The notes under the pieces: generated by a model | Database searches by the model: none | What the model saw: only the letters and a program-made list of their open reading frames with translations | What the model was told of the DNA's origin: nothing | DNA from: a virus | Strand: one strand, 5' to 3' | Virus record (IMG/VR): IMGVR_UViG_3300042691_041916 | Span: 1-53,026 of that record | DNA length: 53,026 nucleotides | Made by a program: the position numbers and the translations under genes | Shown: piece after piece, positions 35,670 to 45,700 of the stretch | How the letters are laid out: every line of letters starts with the position of its first letter | How positions within the stretch are numbered: the stretch's first letter is position 1

Positions 35670-38600
35670 TTAGCCGTTAGCACCCCAGGGGATGCAACGC
35701 TTGATTGCTTCTACATAGTCTGAGGCCTCACCACTAGCAACCATTCTCATGGCCTTCTCATGGGGGTCAAGATCGTCGTCCTCAGGGTCTTGGAACTTCG
35801 TATTGGCGACAACCTCCCCGAAGTAAACCATGTTAGGCAATCTTTCTAGGATAGAGAACAAGGTGGTGGTAGCAGATTCGCCCTCGGCAAATTCCAGAGT
35901 TCCAAATTCAAGACCTTCGCAATAATTTTGCAACTTGCTTTGGGGGATTACACCGTCGGTAAGTTTGCCTTCGATATAAAGATTTTCCACAAACTCAGCA
36001 ATTTTATTCTTGCGAGCCCTAATCTTTTGCCCTTCGTACTCCTTCTTGAGACGGTCATTTTCCTCCTTAAGGGCCTTAAGTTCCTCAAACATTGCTGTGG
36101 GGTAACCCATAGCCTTGGCTTGGCCAAGAGAGCCCATTCCGCAGAATTCTTCTGTTTCCTTATAACCCTCTTCGATTTCCTCTTCCTCAACTAATACAGG
36201 AGATTTCTGACCGTAGGTAGAACCTTTGCCAGTTTTGGTCATTGGGGTTTTTGCCTTTTCCTTGTGATCAAGGGTAGGAGCATCGCCGGACTTTTGCCTT
36301 ACAATGCGTACTTTCTTGCTCTGTGTGGCATCTTCAAGATCAACAGCCATTTCCAGATTGTCAGGATCTTCCTCAGACTTATCGGGGAATTCCGTAGGAC
36401 CATCATTTCTGCCCATAGGATCCTTCTTACGGGATACCTTAGCGGAGGCAGGTTCGCGGGTTAAACCGTCGGCTTCGCCCTCAGCATAATCAGCTTCTTT
36501 AGCCTCATTCTGAATTTTCTGTCCTTTGACAAAGGCTCTTTTCTCCCCTGCCTTTTGATACACTACTCTGACATCACCACTTTGCTTAACATTCTTCAAC
36601 GGAGTGACAATTTCCTCATTAGAAGGCTCCTCTTCCATCAAAGTAGACACTTTGGTAGGACCTCCGTCTCTGCCATGTGGATCTTTTCCGTCAGAAACCC
36701 CAGGCTTATTAGCTTCAGGGATCCCTTCATCGCTATCATCAAACTGATCGTTGTTCATAGCACGGGAGGCTCCACCAGGCTGCTCAGCCCAACGATCCTC
36801 GGAATCAGCCTTAGCAGTTCTCACCCTATCGGCATCTTGCTCAGAGTGCTTAGAGGTTTTCACCCTATCAGCTTCCTGCTTGCCGTTATCGTCAATGACC
36901 CCTTCCCTATCCTCGGCATGGGATTTTGCCGCAACTTGACGGCTTTCCATGTCATCTTTGCCCTTACCTTTCTCACCCCTACCTGTAGCATCTCCACCTT
37001 TCTCCGAATGGGTGCCAAATGATACCTTGCCATCTTTTGTCACCTTGTGGCCAACACCTTCAGCATGGCTAACTGCATCGGCATGATCGGGGATTTCACC
37101 ACCCTTAAGCGGAGCCCTTCTATCACCGGACCCCTGGTGGAGGACTCTAACGGTTTTATTACCCTTGGTGCTCTTTAAGTCTACGACAAATTCCTCATTG
37201 GAAGGATTTTCTTCCATCAGAGTGGAAACTTTAGTGGGACCGCCATCTCTGCCATGAGGCTCATTGCCATCTGACACCCCAGGCTTAGACCTTTCGGGCA
37301 AACCTTTTTCACCAATATCATACTGATCGGCATTCATCGCCCTCTCCTTGCCATTTTGCTCAGCCCAACGGCTTTCTGCATCCGTGTTCTCCTGGTCGGA
37401 AGCCTTAGCAAGCTTTTCTCTACTTGTATCCTGCTCATTGCTCTTAGAAGTTTTAACCCTCTTATCATCCTGCTCTCCTGAATCATCAGAGGTCATTTCC
37501 CTACCGTCAGCCTCACCCTTGCCGACAGACTGGCGGGCGGCATAACCATCGTCTTCCGATCTCCCAGTAGAACCTCTGCCAGCAGGATTCCCCAGGTCTT
37601 TCTCAGCGTGATGGCCAAATGTTGCCTTACCGTCTTTAACTTTTTTGTCTCCAGACCCCTCAGCAAACATGTCCTCATCGTCTTCCTCAGACAGATAGTC
37701 ATCTTCCTCGTTAGACATGTCAGACTTTTTAGCCTTTTGCTTCATTCTCTTTTCCTTAAACTCCTCACCCTCTTCGTCCATTCCATCCATCATGGCAGAC
37801 TTTTTAGATTTTTTCTTAACAGGGGGGGCTTCCTCAACAGCCTCTTCACCTTCCAAGGACATTCCAGCTGGAACCTTCCCATCCTCCTTAAACTCTTCCA
37901 TTTCTTCCTCATCGCCCTCCTCGACGATAACCGGCTTATGGCTCTTTTTCTTTTTGCCCATTTCCTCATAAACCTGTTCAACAACTTGGACTTCCTGCCC
38001 ATGAGCACCCTTGGAAACTTTCCGGGTCACTCCCTCTTCAAACTCTTCCATAACTTCCTCCTCGGAAACCTCCATTTTGTCTTTTTTGTGAGCTTTTTCT
38101 TTGTGAACTTGCTCCACTACTTGCACTTCCTGACCATGAGCACCTTTGGAAGTTTTCCGGGTCATACCGTCCTCAGCAAATTGATCCTCTACCTCCTCGG
38201 CAATTTCTAAAATTTCCTCAGGACTTGTTTTCTTAACCTTTTTTCCACCATTTTCTTCAAAAACTTCCTCAACAACTTGCACATTATGGCCATGGGCACC
38301 TTGAGCCTTAACCCTCTTAATCCCCTCTTCATAGGAATCAGATGGCATCATTGTCTCCAAATTGGCTAACTTTTGAGACGCCTCAGAGACCTTTTTCTTA
38401 AGTTCGGCAAATTGTGGGGCAGTCATTTCAGGTGCTTGGGGAGCTTCCTCTTGTCCAACATCAACTTGACTCTGTGCATTTTGATTTTTTTCCAAATCTT
38501 TTAGAGAATCTGAGATTTCGCCTCTGATTTCGTCGAGACGTTCCTTAAGAAGTTCTAACGGGCTTTTTTCTTGAATCATGGTAGGGCCTAGGTCTGTGTC

Positions 38601-39062
38601 AAAAATATTTTCAGGGGTTAAGGCAGTAGCATAGTCATACACCCCTTCTTTCTCAGAGAAAGAGAAAGGCTCCAGACCTTTTACGGCCGGTGGAGATGCA
38701 CCTAAAAGGGCAAGGTGCCTGGCGCTCCACTGTCCTTTATGCGGGTTTATAGGGGAGGATGGGGAATAGAATGAAATTGATACCTTTCTATAGTGACCGT
38801 CCTTAACAAGATCCTTGGCTACATCGGTAAAGTTGACATCAGCATAAAGGTCATCACCCTTTCTCACAAATTGTTTGATCCAACCGTAGGAGGGAGCACT
38901 GTCATTGTCACCGGAGTGGCCGATAACAAGGGGAGCTTCATGGGTTTGGGGATCATAGGACTTTACAACCTCATCCAAATCCCTAGGGGTAAATTCCCTC
39001 TCGATTCCCTGAGCAGAGGTCTGAGCACCAGCTTTAAATACGTGAAGACGTTTTGTAAACAC
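35670..39062 (-). CDS. Mu gpI-like prohead protease/scaffold with a very long repetitive insert
   Basis: 1130 residues from a GTG at 39062. Residues 1-150 (FKAGAQTSAQGIEREFTPRD, APLVIGHSGDNDSAPSYGW, VSISFYSPSSP, HLALLGASPPAVKGLEPF) are the Mu I-type protease domain. Residues about 980-1130 (ELKALKEENDRLKKEYEGQK and after) are the coiled scaffold part. Between them lie some 750 low-complexity residues: three copies of a GAHGQEVQVVEQV unit (about 255-370), acidic/Lys blocks (370-470), and two copies plus a partial third of a unit of about 200 residues (KDGKATFGHHAEK at 474; KDGKVSFGTHSEK at 674; GRNDGPTEFPDK near 887). Usual members are 300-400 residues. Confidence 0.85.
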   Translation of the reverse strand: MFTKRLHVFKAGAQTSAQGIEREFTPRDLDEVVKSYDPQTHEAPLVIGHSGDNDSAPSYGWIKQFVRKGDDLYADVNFTDVAKDLVKDGHYRKVSISFYSPSSPINPHKGQWSARHLALLGASPPAVKGLEPFSFSEKEGVYDYATALTPENIFDTDLGPTMIQEKSPLELLKERLDEIRGEISDSLKDLEKNQNAQSQVDVGQEEAPQAPEMTAPQFAELKKKVSEASQKLANLETMMPSDSYEEGIKRVKAQGAHGHNVQVVEEVFEENGGKKVKKTSPEEILEIAEEVEDQFAEDGMTRKTSKGAHGQEVQVVEQVHKEKAHKKDKMEVSEEEVMEEFEEGVTRKVSKGAHGQEVQVVEQVYEEMGKKKKSHKPVIVEEGDEEEMEEFKEDGKVPAGMSLEGEEAVEEAPPVKKKSKKSAMMDGMDEEGEEFKEKRMKQKAKKSDMSNEEDDYLSEEDDEDMFAEGSGDKKVKDGKATFGHHAEKDLGNPAGRGSTGRSEDDGYAARQSVGKGEADGREMTSDDSGEQDDKRVKTSKSNEQDTSREKLAKASDQENTDAESRWAEQNGKERAMNADQYDIGEKGLPERSKPGVSDGNEPHGRDGGPTKVSTLMEENPSNEEFVVDLKSTKGNKTVRVLHQGSGDRRAPLKGGEIPDHADAVSHAEGVGHKVTKDGKVSFGTHSEKGGDATGRGEKGKGKDDMESRQVAAKSHAEDREGVIDDNGKQEADRVKTSKHSEQDADRVRTAKADSEDRWAEQPGGASRAMNNDQFDDSDEGIPEANKPGVSDGKDPHGRDGGPTKVSTLMEEEPSNEEIVTPLKNVKQSGDVRVVYQKAGEKRAFVKGQKIQNEAKEADYAEGEADGLTREPASAKVSRKKDPMGRNDGPTEFPDKSEEDPDNLEMAVDLEDATQSKKVRIVRQKSGDAPTLDHKEKAKTPMTKTGKGSTYGQKSPVLVEEEEIEEGYKETEEFCGMGSLGQAKAMGYPTAMFEELKALKEENDRLKKEYEGQKIRARKNKIAEFVENLYIEGKLTDGVIPQSKLQNYCEGLEFGTLEFAEGESATTTLFSILERLPNMVYFGEVVANTKFQDPEDDDLDPHEKAMRMVASGEASDYVEAIKRCIPWGANG

Positions 39063-39112
39063 TTTTTCAATTAGTAACTGTAAATCTCTTTTACCCTACT
39101 TGCCTAAAGTTA

Positions 39113-40978
39113 TCATTTTTTAGACTTTTTCCCCTTCTTCCCCTTCTTTTTTGTGGGAATTTCTTCCAAGGGTTCCCCCTCAGCTATCCTGTCAATTTCC
39201 TCATCGGTTAGTATGCCTTCCTCTGCCGGGGTTTCCTCTTCGGGGGCAACCTTAGGTGTTTCCTCCGCAGGTGAAACCTCGGGAGTTTCTTCAGTGGGGG
39301 CAACCTCAGGTGTTTCCTCTACTGGAGCCTCCTCAGTAGGGGCAACCTCAGGTGTTTCCTCCGCAGGTGAAACCTCAGGAGTTTCTTCAGTGGGGGCAAC
39401 CTCAGGTGTTTCCTCTACTGAAGCCTCCTCTGGAGTTTCCTCTACCGGAGTTTCTTCAGGGTTCTCCTCAGCAGGAATTTCCCCCTCTGGGGCAACCTCG
39501 GCAGGTGTTTCCTCAGGGGCAACCTCTGGGGTAGCCTCTTCTGGGGCAACTTCGGGAGTTTCCTCTACCGGAGCTTCCTCTGGGGTTTCTTCAGTAGGGG
39601 CAACTTCGGGAGTTTCCTCAGTAGGAGCCCCCTCCGTAGGGTTCTCCCCTCCAGATGCTTCCTCGGGGCCAAAAATAGATTCATACAAATCTTTATCCTT
39701 CTCAGGGTCAAACTTAGTATTCCCCTCCTCCTCTTGCCCACCAGGCTTATATTCTGGGGGTTCTTCCTCAAGGTCAACTCTGAAATGCCTCTCAACCCAC
39801 TCCCTCTTGGGCTTGAACCCTTGCTGCATCAACATGCTAACGTCGGAAACTGTTAACTGTGATTCCTCAATTCTAAATTCTCTTTTTAGGGTGGGGGCAG
39901 CTACATCGACCCCGAAGTTAAGATCCACGACCCAACGTACTAAAGTACGTGTTAAGGTCTGGGAGATAATTTCGGAAAGTTCCGATGCCTTTACCACTCT
40001 AACTACGTTGGCAACTTGGGAGGATGCTCTGGAACCAGACTCTGCTTGTCCGGCCTCATTTTCCCCACAGATAAGCAAACTGATCTCCCTATCAATGTAG
40101 TCGATCAGGTTTTTGAAAACGTCGGGGTTGCCCGTAGGGTTTACAAAATCTAGCTTAAAACCCTCCGGAAGGACAAGGGCAGTTTCTTGGGAAAGGTTGG
40201 AGATGTGGTCGTAAATCTTGTCAACTTCCGCAGTAGATGCGCTTAAGGGGGCTGTTGCTACTACCGTAGGGGTGGCATAACGGTCGCCATAAAGCACATA
40301 GGATTCTATGGCCCTGCGTCTGAATTTTACTAAGGGGTATAGGACTCGGCCTAAGGCGGCACCGTAGGGGTCACCATTATGGAAAGCCCAATGGCGGTTG
40401 ACGATGAATTTTCTGGACGGCAGCTCAATACCTTCAAACATTCTGTTGAAGGTCAGGCAACGCATGGTAAAACCCGTCTGAGATTCTTCATTTTCCTGGA
40501 AGACGAATCTTCTCTGATCTCTCATGCGAATGTCATACGGGATGACGCCACGCTTAGTCTTTTTCCACATGACTTCGCCTACGCTAAAGCCAATGACTAA
40601 TGCTTCGCATAGTCCCTTATAAATTTCATCTAGGGGCAATTCTTCTAAGACTTCGGCCAAATAGTCCCTTACTGCTAAGTCGCCGGGCTTTTGGCTATAT
40701 TCCTCGATGTACCAGGGGCGTGACGTTATTTCCTGAACTAGCTTTGAGAACGAGGCTTGAACATGTTCGTCAAAGAGCAGTCGTTGATAGACGGAAATGG
40801 CCCGGTTGCCGCCTTTGGAGATAAGGAGGTCGTCGCTTGGGCGGACTATAGTGGAACCTGCTCCGGTGAAGGGGGAACTACTTCCGAAGAGAAAAAGTGC
40901 TGATAAATTATAAGGATCACTTACATACGAGCTAACCTCACCAGTAGGAACAGGAGCTGTCTTAAATCTTTGGGCCAT
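39113..40978 (-). CDS. Mu gp29-like portal protein (DUF935 type) with P/E/T-rich tail
   Basis: 621 residues. Residues 1-430 match the Mu-type portal family (NRAISVYQRLLFDEHVQASF, WYIEEYSQKPGD, VIGFSVGEVMWKK, HRWAFHNGDPYGAALGRVLY-like segment, LLICGENEAGQAESGSRASS). From about 440 to 605 the protein is a repeat of Glu/Pro/Thr units (EETPEVAP, EETPEEAP), then a lysine-rich end (KKKGKKGKKSKK). The tail is unusual for a portal. The ATG overlaps the stop of the homing endonuclease above. Confidence 0.85.
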   Translation of the reverse strand: MAQRFKTAPVPTGEVSSYVSDPYNLSALFLFGSSSPFTGAGSTIVRPSDDLLISKGGNRAISVYQRLLFDEHVQASFSKLVQEITSRPWYIEEYSQKPGDLAVRDYLAEVLEELPLDEIYKGLCEALVIGFSVGEVMWKKTKRGVIPYDIRMRDQRRFVFQENEESQTGFTMRCLTFNRMFEGIELPSRKFIVNRHWAFHNGDPYGAALGRVLYPLVKFRRRAIESYVLYGDRYATPTVVATAPLSASTAEVDKIYDHISNLSQETALVLPEGFKLDFVNPTGNPDVFKNLIDYIDREISLLICGENEAGQAESGSRASSQVANVVRVVKASELSEIISQTLTRTLVRWVVDLNFGVDVAAPTLKREFRIEESQLTVSDVSMLMQQGFKPKREWVERHFRVDLEEEPPEYKPGGQEEEGNTKFDPEKDKDLYESIFGPEEASGGENPTEGAPTEETPEVAPTEETPEEAPVEETPEVAPEEATPEVAPEETPAEVAPEGEIPAEENPEETPVEETPEEASVEETPEVAPTEETPEVSPAEETPEVAPTEEAPVEETPEVAPTEETPEVSPAEETPKVAPEEETPAEEGILTDEEIDRIAEGEPLEEIPTKKKGKKGKKSKK

Positions 40979-41880
40979 TATTCCTCCCTTTGGTGCTTAC
41001 GTAAATGTTGATTCAAATTCCCAATCCCCCCTCTAATCTCCTTACCACATACCTCACAAGTTAACATCGGTATGCCAGCCCTGGCCTCAGATAAAGCCTT
41101 CTTGTGCCCCTCCGTAAATTTCCTCCCTCTTTGAGCTTCAGATATTTTCTTCCCTACTGAAGGATCTCTCTTCCCATACTTCTTCCCTCTATGGTAATCA
41201 CCACACCTTAACCTTTCCTCTTCACTCATAGTCTTCCCCCTTCTCCATTCAGGGCCAGGACACTCCACGCTGTAGGTGTTATTTACTCCGTCAGTCCAAG
41301 AAACTTTCCCCTCAGCACTATACTTCCTCCCAGACACCCAACCCTCACCAGGACAAGTTTTAGACCTTGTTTCAACTTCCCCATTAGTCCACCATACACT
41401 TCCAGACCCGCTTTCACTCATTTTTCTAGCTTGCTCTGGACTTACGGATCTTCCCTCCCACCATCCTTTTCCTGGGCACTCCATAGCCACAGTGTTTCTC
41501 TCCCCGTTAGTCCACCAAACGTAAAGCTTCCCTTTTACCCACCCTACCCCAGGACAAGTAAATGACATAGTATGTTCAACTCCGTTATTCCACCAAAACA
41601 TTCCTTCACAGGAAGGAGGACTTATAGCATTTGGATTAGAATTATAGCACCATTCCGTGCCGTAGTAAAAGTCCAGATAAAACTGTTCCTCACTACGATC
41701 CTCCAACCCATCATCTTCACTTACCAGCCAAAAGAAGTTTTCAGGATTTTTTCTCAAAGAGCGGTGAAACTCCGGGTTCATATCAGACCATAGGTGCTGT
41801 TTATACCTACGCCCAAAGTCAGTGGTACTACCAACCTGAAACCTTTTACTGGTTAAATTTATGGCAAAATACGTAAACAC
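40978..41880 (-). CDS. GIY-YIG homing endonuclease with WW-NG repeats and zinc finger
   Basis: 300 residues. Residues 1-75 form a GIY-YIG domain (TYFAINLTSKRFQVGSTTDF, GRRYKQHL; the GIY and YIG positions are YFA and FQVG). Residues 90-215 contain four copies of W-x-N/D-G...CPG-x-GW-x-x-G. Residues 215-270 are NUMOD3-like (GDYHRGKKYGKRDPSVG, KISEAQRGRKFTEGHKKALS). The end (LTCEVCGKEIRGGIGNLNQH) is a C2H2 zinc finger. A stand-alone homing endonuclease inserted between gp25 and portal genes. Confidence 0.85.
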   Translation of the reverse strand: MFTYFAINLTSKRFQVGSTTDFGRRYKQHLWSDMNPEFHRSLRKNPENFFWLVSEDDGLEDRSEEQFYLDFYYGTEWCYNSNPNAISPPSCEGMFWWNNGVEHTMSFTCPGVGWVKGKLYVWWTNGERNTVAMECPGKGWWEGRSVSPEQARKMSESGSGSVWWTNGEVETRSKTCPGEGWVSGRKYSAEGKVSWTDGVNNTYSVECPGPEWRRGKTMSEEERLRCGDYHRGKKYGKRDPSVGKKISEAQRGRKFTEGHKKALSEARAGIPMLTCEVCGKEIRGGIGNLNQHLRKHQREE

Positions 41881-41946
41881 AATAAAATTAAAAATTTACT
41901 ACTTAGCAAACCCAAAAGGGTTTTACCCTACCAGGTTGCCCCCCTA

Positions 41947-42309
41947 TTATAAGCTGAGGGAGAAGTTAAGAGGGGGTTGGGGAACCCCATTAACCGCAAA
42001 GGAAATAAAAACCCTGTAAAGTCCATCATCCCCATTTGTCACCCAGTCCCCTTCAATAGACAACGATGTCAACCCCCCTACAAACTTACTAATTGCATTT
42101 TGGAAATCAGAGTTTACAAGACTTGGGTCTAAAACGTCTAAAGTACGGTCGCTAACGCCATAGTCCGCAGCCATCACCCTTTCAAAAAACCTCGTCTCTA
42201 TAACGCTGCGGATTTCCTGAGTCTTTAGGTCATAGTCCGTGCTGACCCCCAGGTTGCCATTAACTATGGTTAACGGATAGGAAATTCCCCGTATAGAAGG
42301 TGTGCTCAT
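41947..42309 (-). CDS. gp25-like baseplate protein
   Basis: 120 residues. GISYPLTIVNGNLGVSTDYD, IRSVIETRFFERVMAADYGV and VLDPSLVNSD fit the T4 gp25/W-like baseplate wedge family, including the conserved stretch around the Glu of IETRFFER. Family members start sheath assembly at the baseplate. Confidence 0.9.
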   Translation of the reverse strand: MSTPSIRGISYPLTIVNGNLGVSTDYDLKTQEIRSVIETRFFERVMAADYGVSDRTLDVLDPSLVNSDFQNAISKFVGGLTSLSIEGDWVTNGDDGLYRVFISFAVNGVPQPPLNFSLSL

Positions 42310-42363
42310 TGCTCAGGGCCTAACATCTTAGTTATTCTTACCCGTTGCCCTTAAAGCCTTACT

Positions 42364-42636
42364 CTATCTAATAAACCGTGTAATTTGGGTTTCCAAATTC
42401 CTGACCCTCTTGCGAATCTCAACATCAGGTAAATTACTTTGCAAAACTTTCTGAATTTCTTGTCTCAACTCACTATTTGGCAAAGAGATGTAAAGAGCTG
42501 GATCCACCAAATCACACTGCTCTTTCAACAGGGAAAGGCAAAGTGCCTCTATTGAAACACCTTGCCTCCTTGCTCTTTCCCCTAGGGAAGAAAAAAGATT
42601 TTCTGGAACTTGTAGTTTAATCGCCTTATTTGACAT
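42364..42636 (-). CDS. Ribbon-helix-helix (Arc/CopG-type) protein
   Basis: 90 residues. KAIKLQVPENLFSSLGERAR and RQGVSIEALCLSLLKEQCD form a strand-helix-helix; the C-terminus is a likely coiled coil (RKRVRNLETQITRF). It sits inside the structural operon between sheath and gp25, where a DNA-binding protein is unexpected. Confidence 0.8.
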   Translation of the reverse strand: MSNKAIKLQVPENLFSSLGERARRQGVSIEALCLSLLKEQCDLVDPALYISLPNSELRQEIQKVLQSNLPDVEIRKRVRNLETQITRFIR

Positions 42637-42688
42637 TGTTTCCTTAGAGCTTTTAGGGAAGGCCCCACATCTATGAGACCTTACCCTT

Positions 42689-42720
42689 ATTGCCCTTGTA
42701 GGAAACCCCTAAAGGGCAAT
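42689..42720 (-). promoter_or_regulatory. Hairpin directly after the sheath gene
   Basis: ATTGCCCTT and AAGGGCAAT form a perfect 9-bp stem with a 14-nt loop starting at the sheath stop. No U-run follows, so it is more likely an RNA processing or stability element than a full terminator. Confidence 0.6.
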
Positions 42721-45700
42721 CACCCTAGGCCTTGAGATTCAAGCTCTCTGCTCATTTGCCCCACAGACACTCTGATAAGGTCAACTTCGATGCGCTCCAG
42801 TGTGGGAACCGGAACATCAAACACCTTAACATAGATTAAACCATTTTCCAAATTATCGGGGGTGTTGATACGATTATCGCAGATGATCTGGAACGCATCC
42901 GAAGGACGAGCCCCGTAAAGAACACCGGCAATCCATAATTGACTCAACACGCTGTTTCCAATGGAAACGATTTGGTTGAAGATAACATCGAATCCATCAA
43001 TGACGGAGAAAATTTGGTTATCAAAGGCATTCCTCAGTGATCCGTAAACCACGTTCTGAATAACTCTGACGTTCACAAATTGGAACTTGCGTTGATCGGC
43101 AACAGCTTTGTTGATTCTGGTGCGACCACCCCAGATGAACACCGCAGTATCGGGATAACCGGGCAGGGTTCTCACGGCGTTACAACCATCTGGATTCAGC
43201 AGATTTTGCTGAGCAGAGTTGATTGCGATTTGTGTAGAAACAGCATCGGCAAGTTGATACTTGACGCCAGCCGGTGGGAACTGGAACCCTTCTGCTCTGT
43301 AGCGGCGAATTGCCACCCCAGTCACATAAGGTGATGGTGGGATGTATTGACCGGAAGCATTAAGGATGTAAGATCCGTAGAAAGCAATGAAACCAAAAGC
43401 ATTGAAGTAGTTTTGGCTATCTGCGAATAGACGATTGACATTGTCCACACCAGCTTCGATGAATACCGCCTGTGGCTCGCCATTGAATCCAACGCCCCTA
43501 AGAGCATTGTCAATGATTTCGGTAGATGTGATGGCATCAAACCTCCACAGATTGCTGGGAGGGGTTTGTTCGGGGGTCAAGGTCATTTCGACTTGGGCAC
43601 CGTAGCAAACGTGAGCAATAGCGCTCATGTCGCCATCGCCTGAAACCACCGTATCCACATCGATAGAGAAGTTTGTGCCACCCCCTAACAGGGCATCATC
43701 AACAGTAAGGGTCTCCCCTGCAGTGTAACTAAATCCACCATCAGTCAGGGTTACAGAGGTAACAGAGTTTCCTGACACTACAATGGTAGCCAAGGCACCA
43801 TAACCTGCCACAGAGCCTAAGAGAGGGATGCTAGTGTAGGTTCCGTTAGAATAACCAGAACCACCAACCAAAGTTCCATTGTCTAGGGACTTAATCGTTT
43901 TAGCACCAACTGGGGCCACAACTACCCAATTATAGTTGGCGCCATCAAAGACAACTGCCATCCTATCTCCCTCTGCCACAGATTGGTTACCGTCTGGTGT
44001 CAAACCAGAGGAAGTGGCAAGGAAATAAACACCGTCGAGCATGTCGACAACGTTTTGAATGTCCACGTCGCTATCGCCAGCGGACAACCCTACGCTTTGA
44101 GTGTAAAGGGATACGGTGTCTAAGGTGGTGCCAGCAGCATCGTAATCACCACCATAAATGGCTTCGATGGAAGGAACCATGTAAGCATCGGTGGCGAACC
44201 TTTGCTGAACAACGGGGGCACAAACATAGTTATCTACGTCTGTGTTGGCATTTCCATAGTTAGGAAGATCCAGTTTAGGCAACCATCCGGCGTTCACAGT
44301 TTCCCCGTAAGGGAAAATTTGCTCTTCGCCAAGCACAACCGCACTGTTATTCAGGTAGATTGACATTTCAGGGTGACCCGAAGTGTCAACTACATCCCCA
44401 ACGATAAGCTGGAATCCCGTACCGCCAACGGCTGCTGAGGTTAGGATATCTCCAGGAGTGTAACCTGACCCAAAGGAGGTGAATGTTACTGATGAGACGG
44501 AGTTAGAAGTTACAACCAAGGTAGCTTTGGCACCTGAACCTGTACCCCCTGTAAGAGAAGCATTGGTATAATTACCATTTGTGCAACCTGTGCCGTTAAC
44601 CTTTAAAACGTCAATAGAGAAGTTTGAGCCAGCGGGAAGCTGAGTGGTGGTTAAAGTTTCACCGACAGCGTAGGAATGACCCCTGGTTGTAATGGTTACC
44701 GTGGTCACTGAACCCCCTGCAACTACAACAGTTGCTTTAGCTCCCGTTCCATCAATACTGCCATTTAATACAACGTTTGTGTATGTGCCGTCAGTATAAC
44801 CTGAGCCGGCAACAAGAGAAGTAATGTCTAAGGATGCGATGGCATTTTGCTTGAAAGTTAAGATGTAACCTTCAGCGTAGGAAGCTTGGGCATTGTTGAA
44901 GATGTTACCACTGGCAAATCCATACTTTCTGCCACGAATCATCGGAACCGTGGAAAGTTCAGCGAGGTTCAAAGCAGTTAGCTCCCCTCCCAACACTTTA
45001 GAATAAAGGATGGATGGGGTCGTGGTTGTAATAGCACCGGGATACTTGACAAAGTTCGCTGCTAAGTAATTAGCAGAGGAAGACGCCAGCAAGAAGCTAT
45101 CGTTGGTTATTACCTTTACAAAGTAAGGGTTGGTGCCATTGACGGACGTACCCTTGAATAACACCGTAGAATTTCTCAAAATAGGCTGAGTGAAGAACAC
45201 TTGCTGCCCATTTTTCAACCCGTGACCTTCACAAGCAAACAAGCAATTGTTGCTACCTGATAGGGCATAAGAGGTTATAGCTAGGCTGGGGTTGTAGAAC
45301 GTACGGCTAACAAACCCGAGACGATACTCCTTAGTAGGATCCTGAAGGGTGCCCGGAAGGTGCACCGTGTTAACATACTGATTGGCACCAGTGATGTTTT
45401 GAATCAGGTTTGAGGATTGACCGTTGATTTCGACCTGATCAATCAAGTCCCAAGCAGGGGTACCATAGGTGATAGAAGCTGTGCTACCTGTTGGACCGCC
45501 CACGTCAAAAGCATCAGCAGGAGTGGCGACCATGTTGGAAGTGCCACCAGCCGCCAAAACTTCGTTATAAACACTGGATGCCGCCGTAGCAGTCTCAGCA
45601 ATGTAAACAACTTGATTGGTGCCGTTGGATGGGTAAGGCCCGTAAAGACCTTCATTGAACGGTGGAGCAACGATGTAAACTTTGGCAGATGCCTCTCCGT

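Noticed and set aside
37608-38210. Plus-strand hydrophobic frame of 200 codons
   Set aside because: Antisense of the Lys/Glu-rich insert of the protease/scaffold; Lys codons read backwards give Phe/Leu.
39153-40100. Long plus-strand frame rich in GVSSVGATSGVSS repeats
   Set aside because: It is the antisense reading of the Glu/Pro/Thr repeats of the portal gene and has no start signals.
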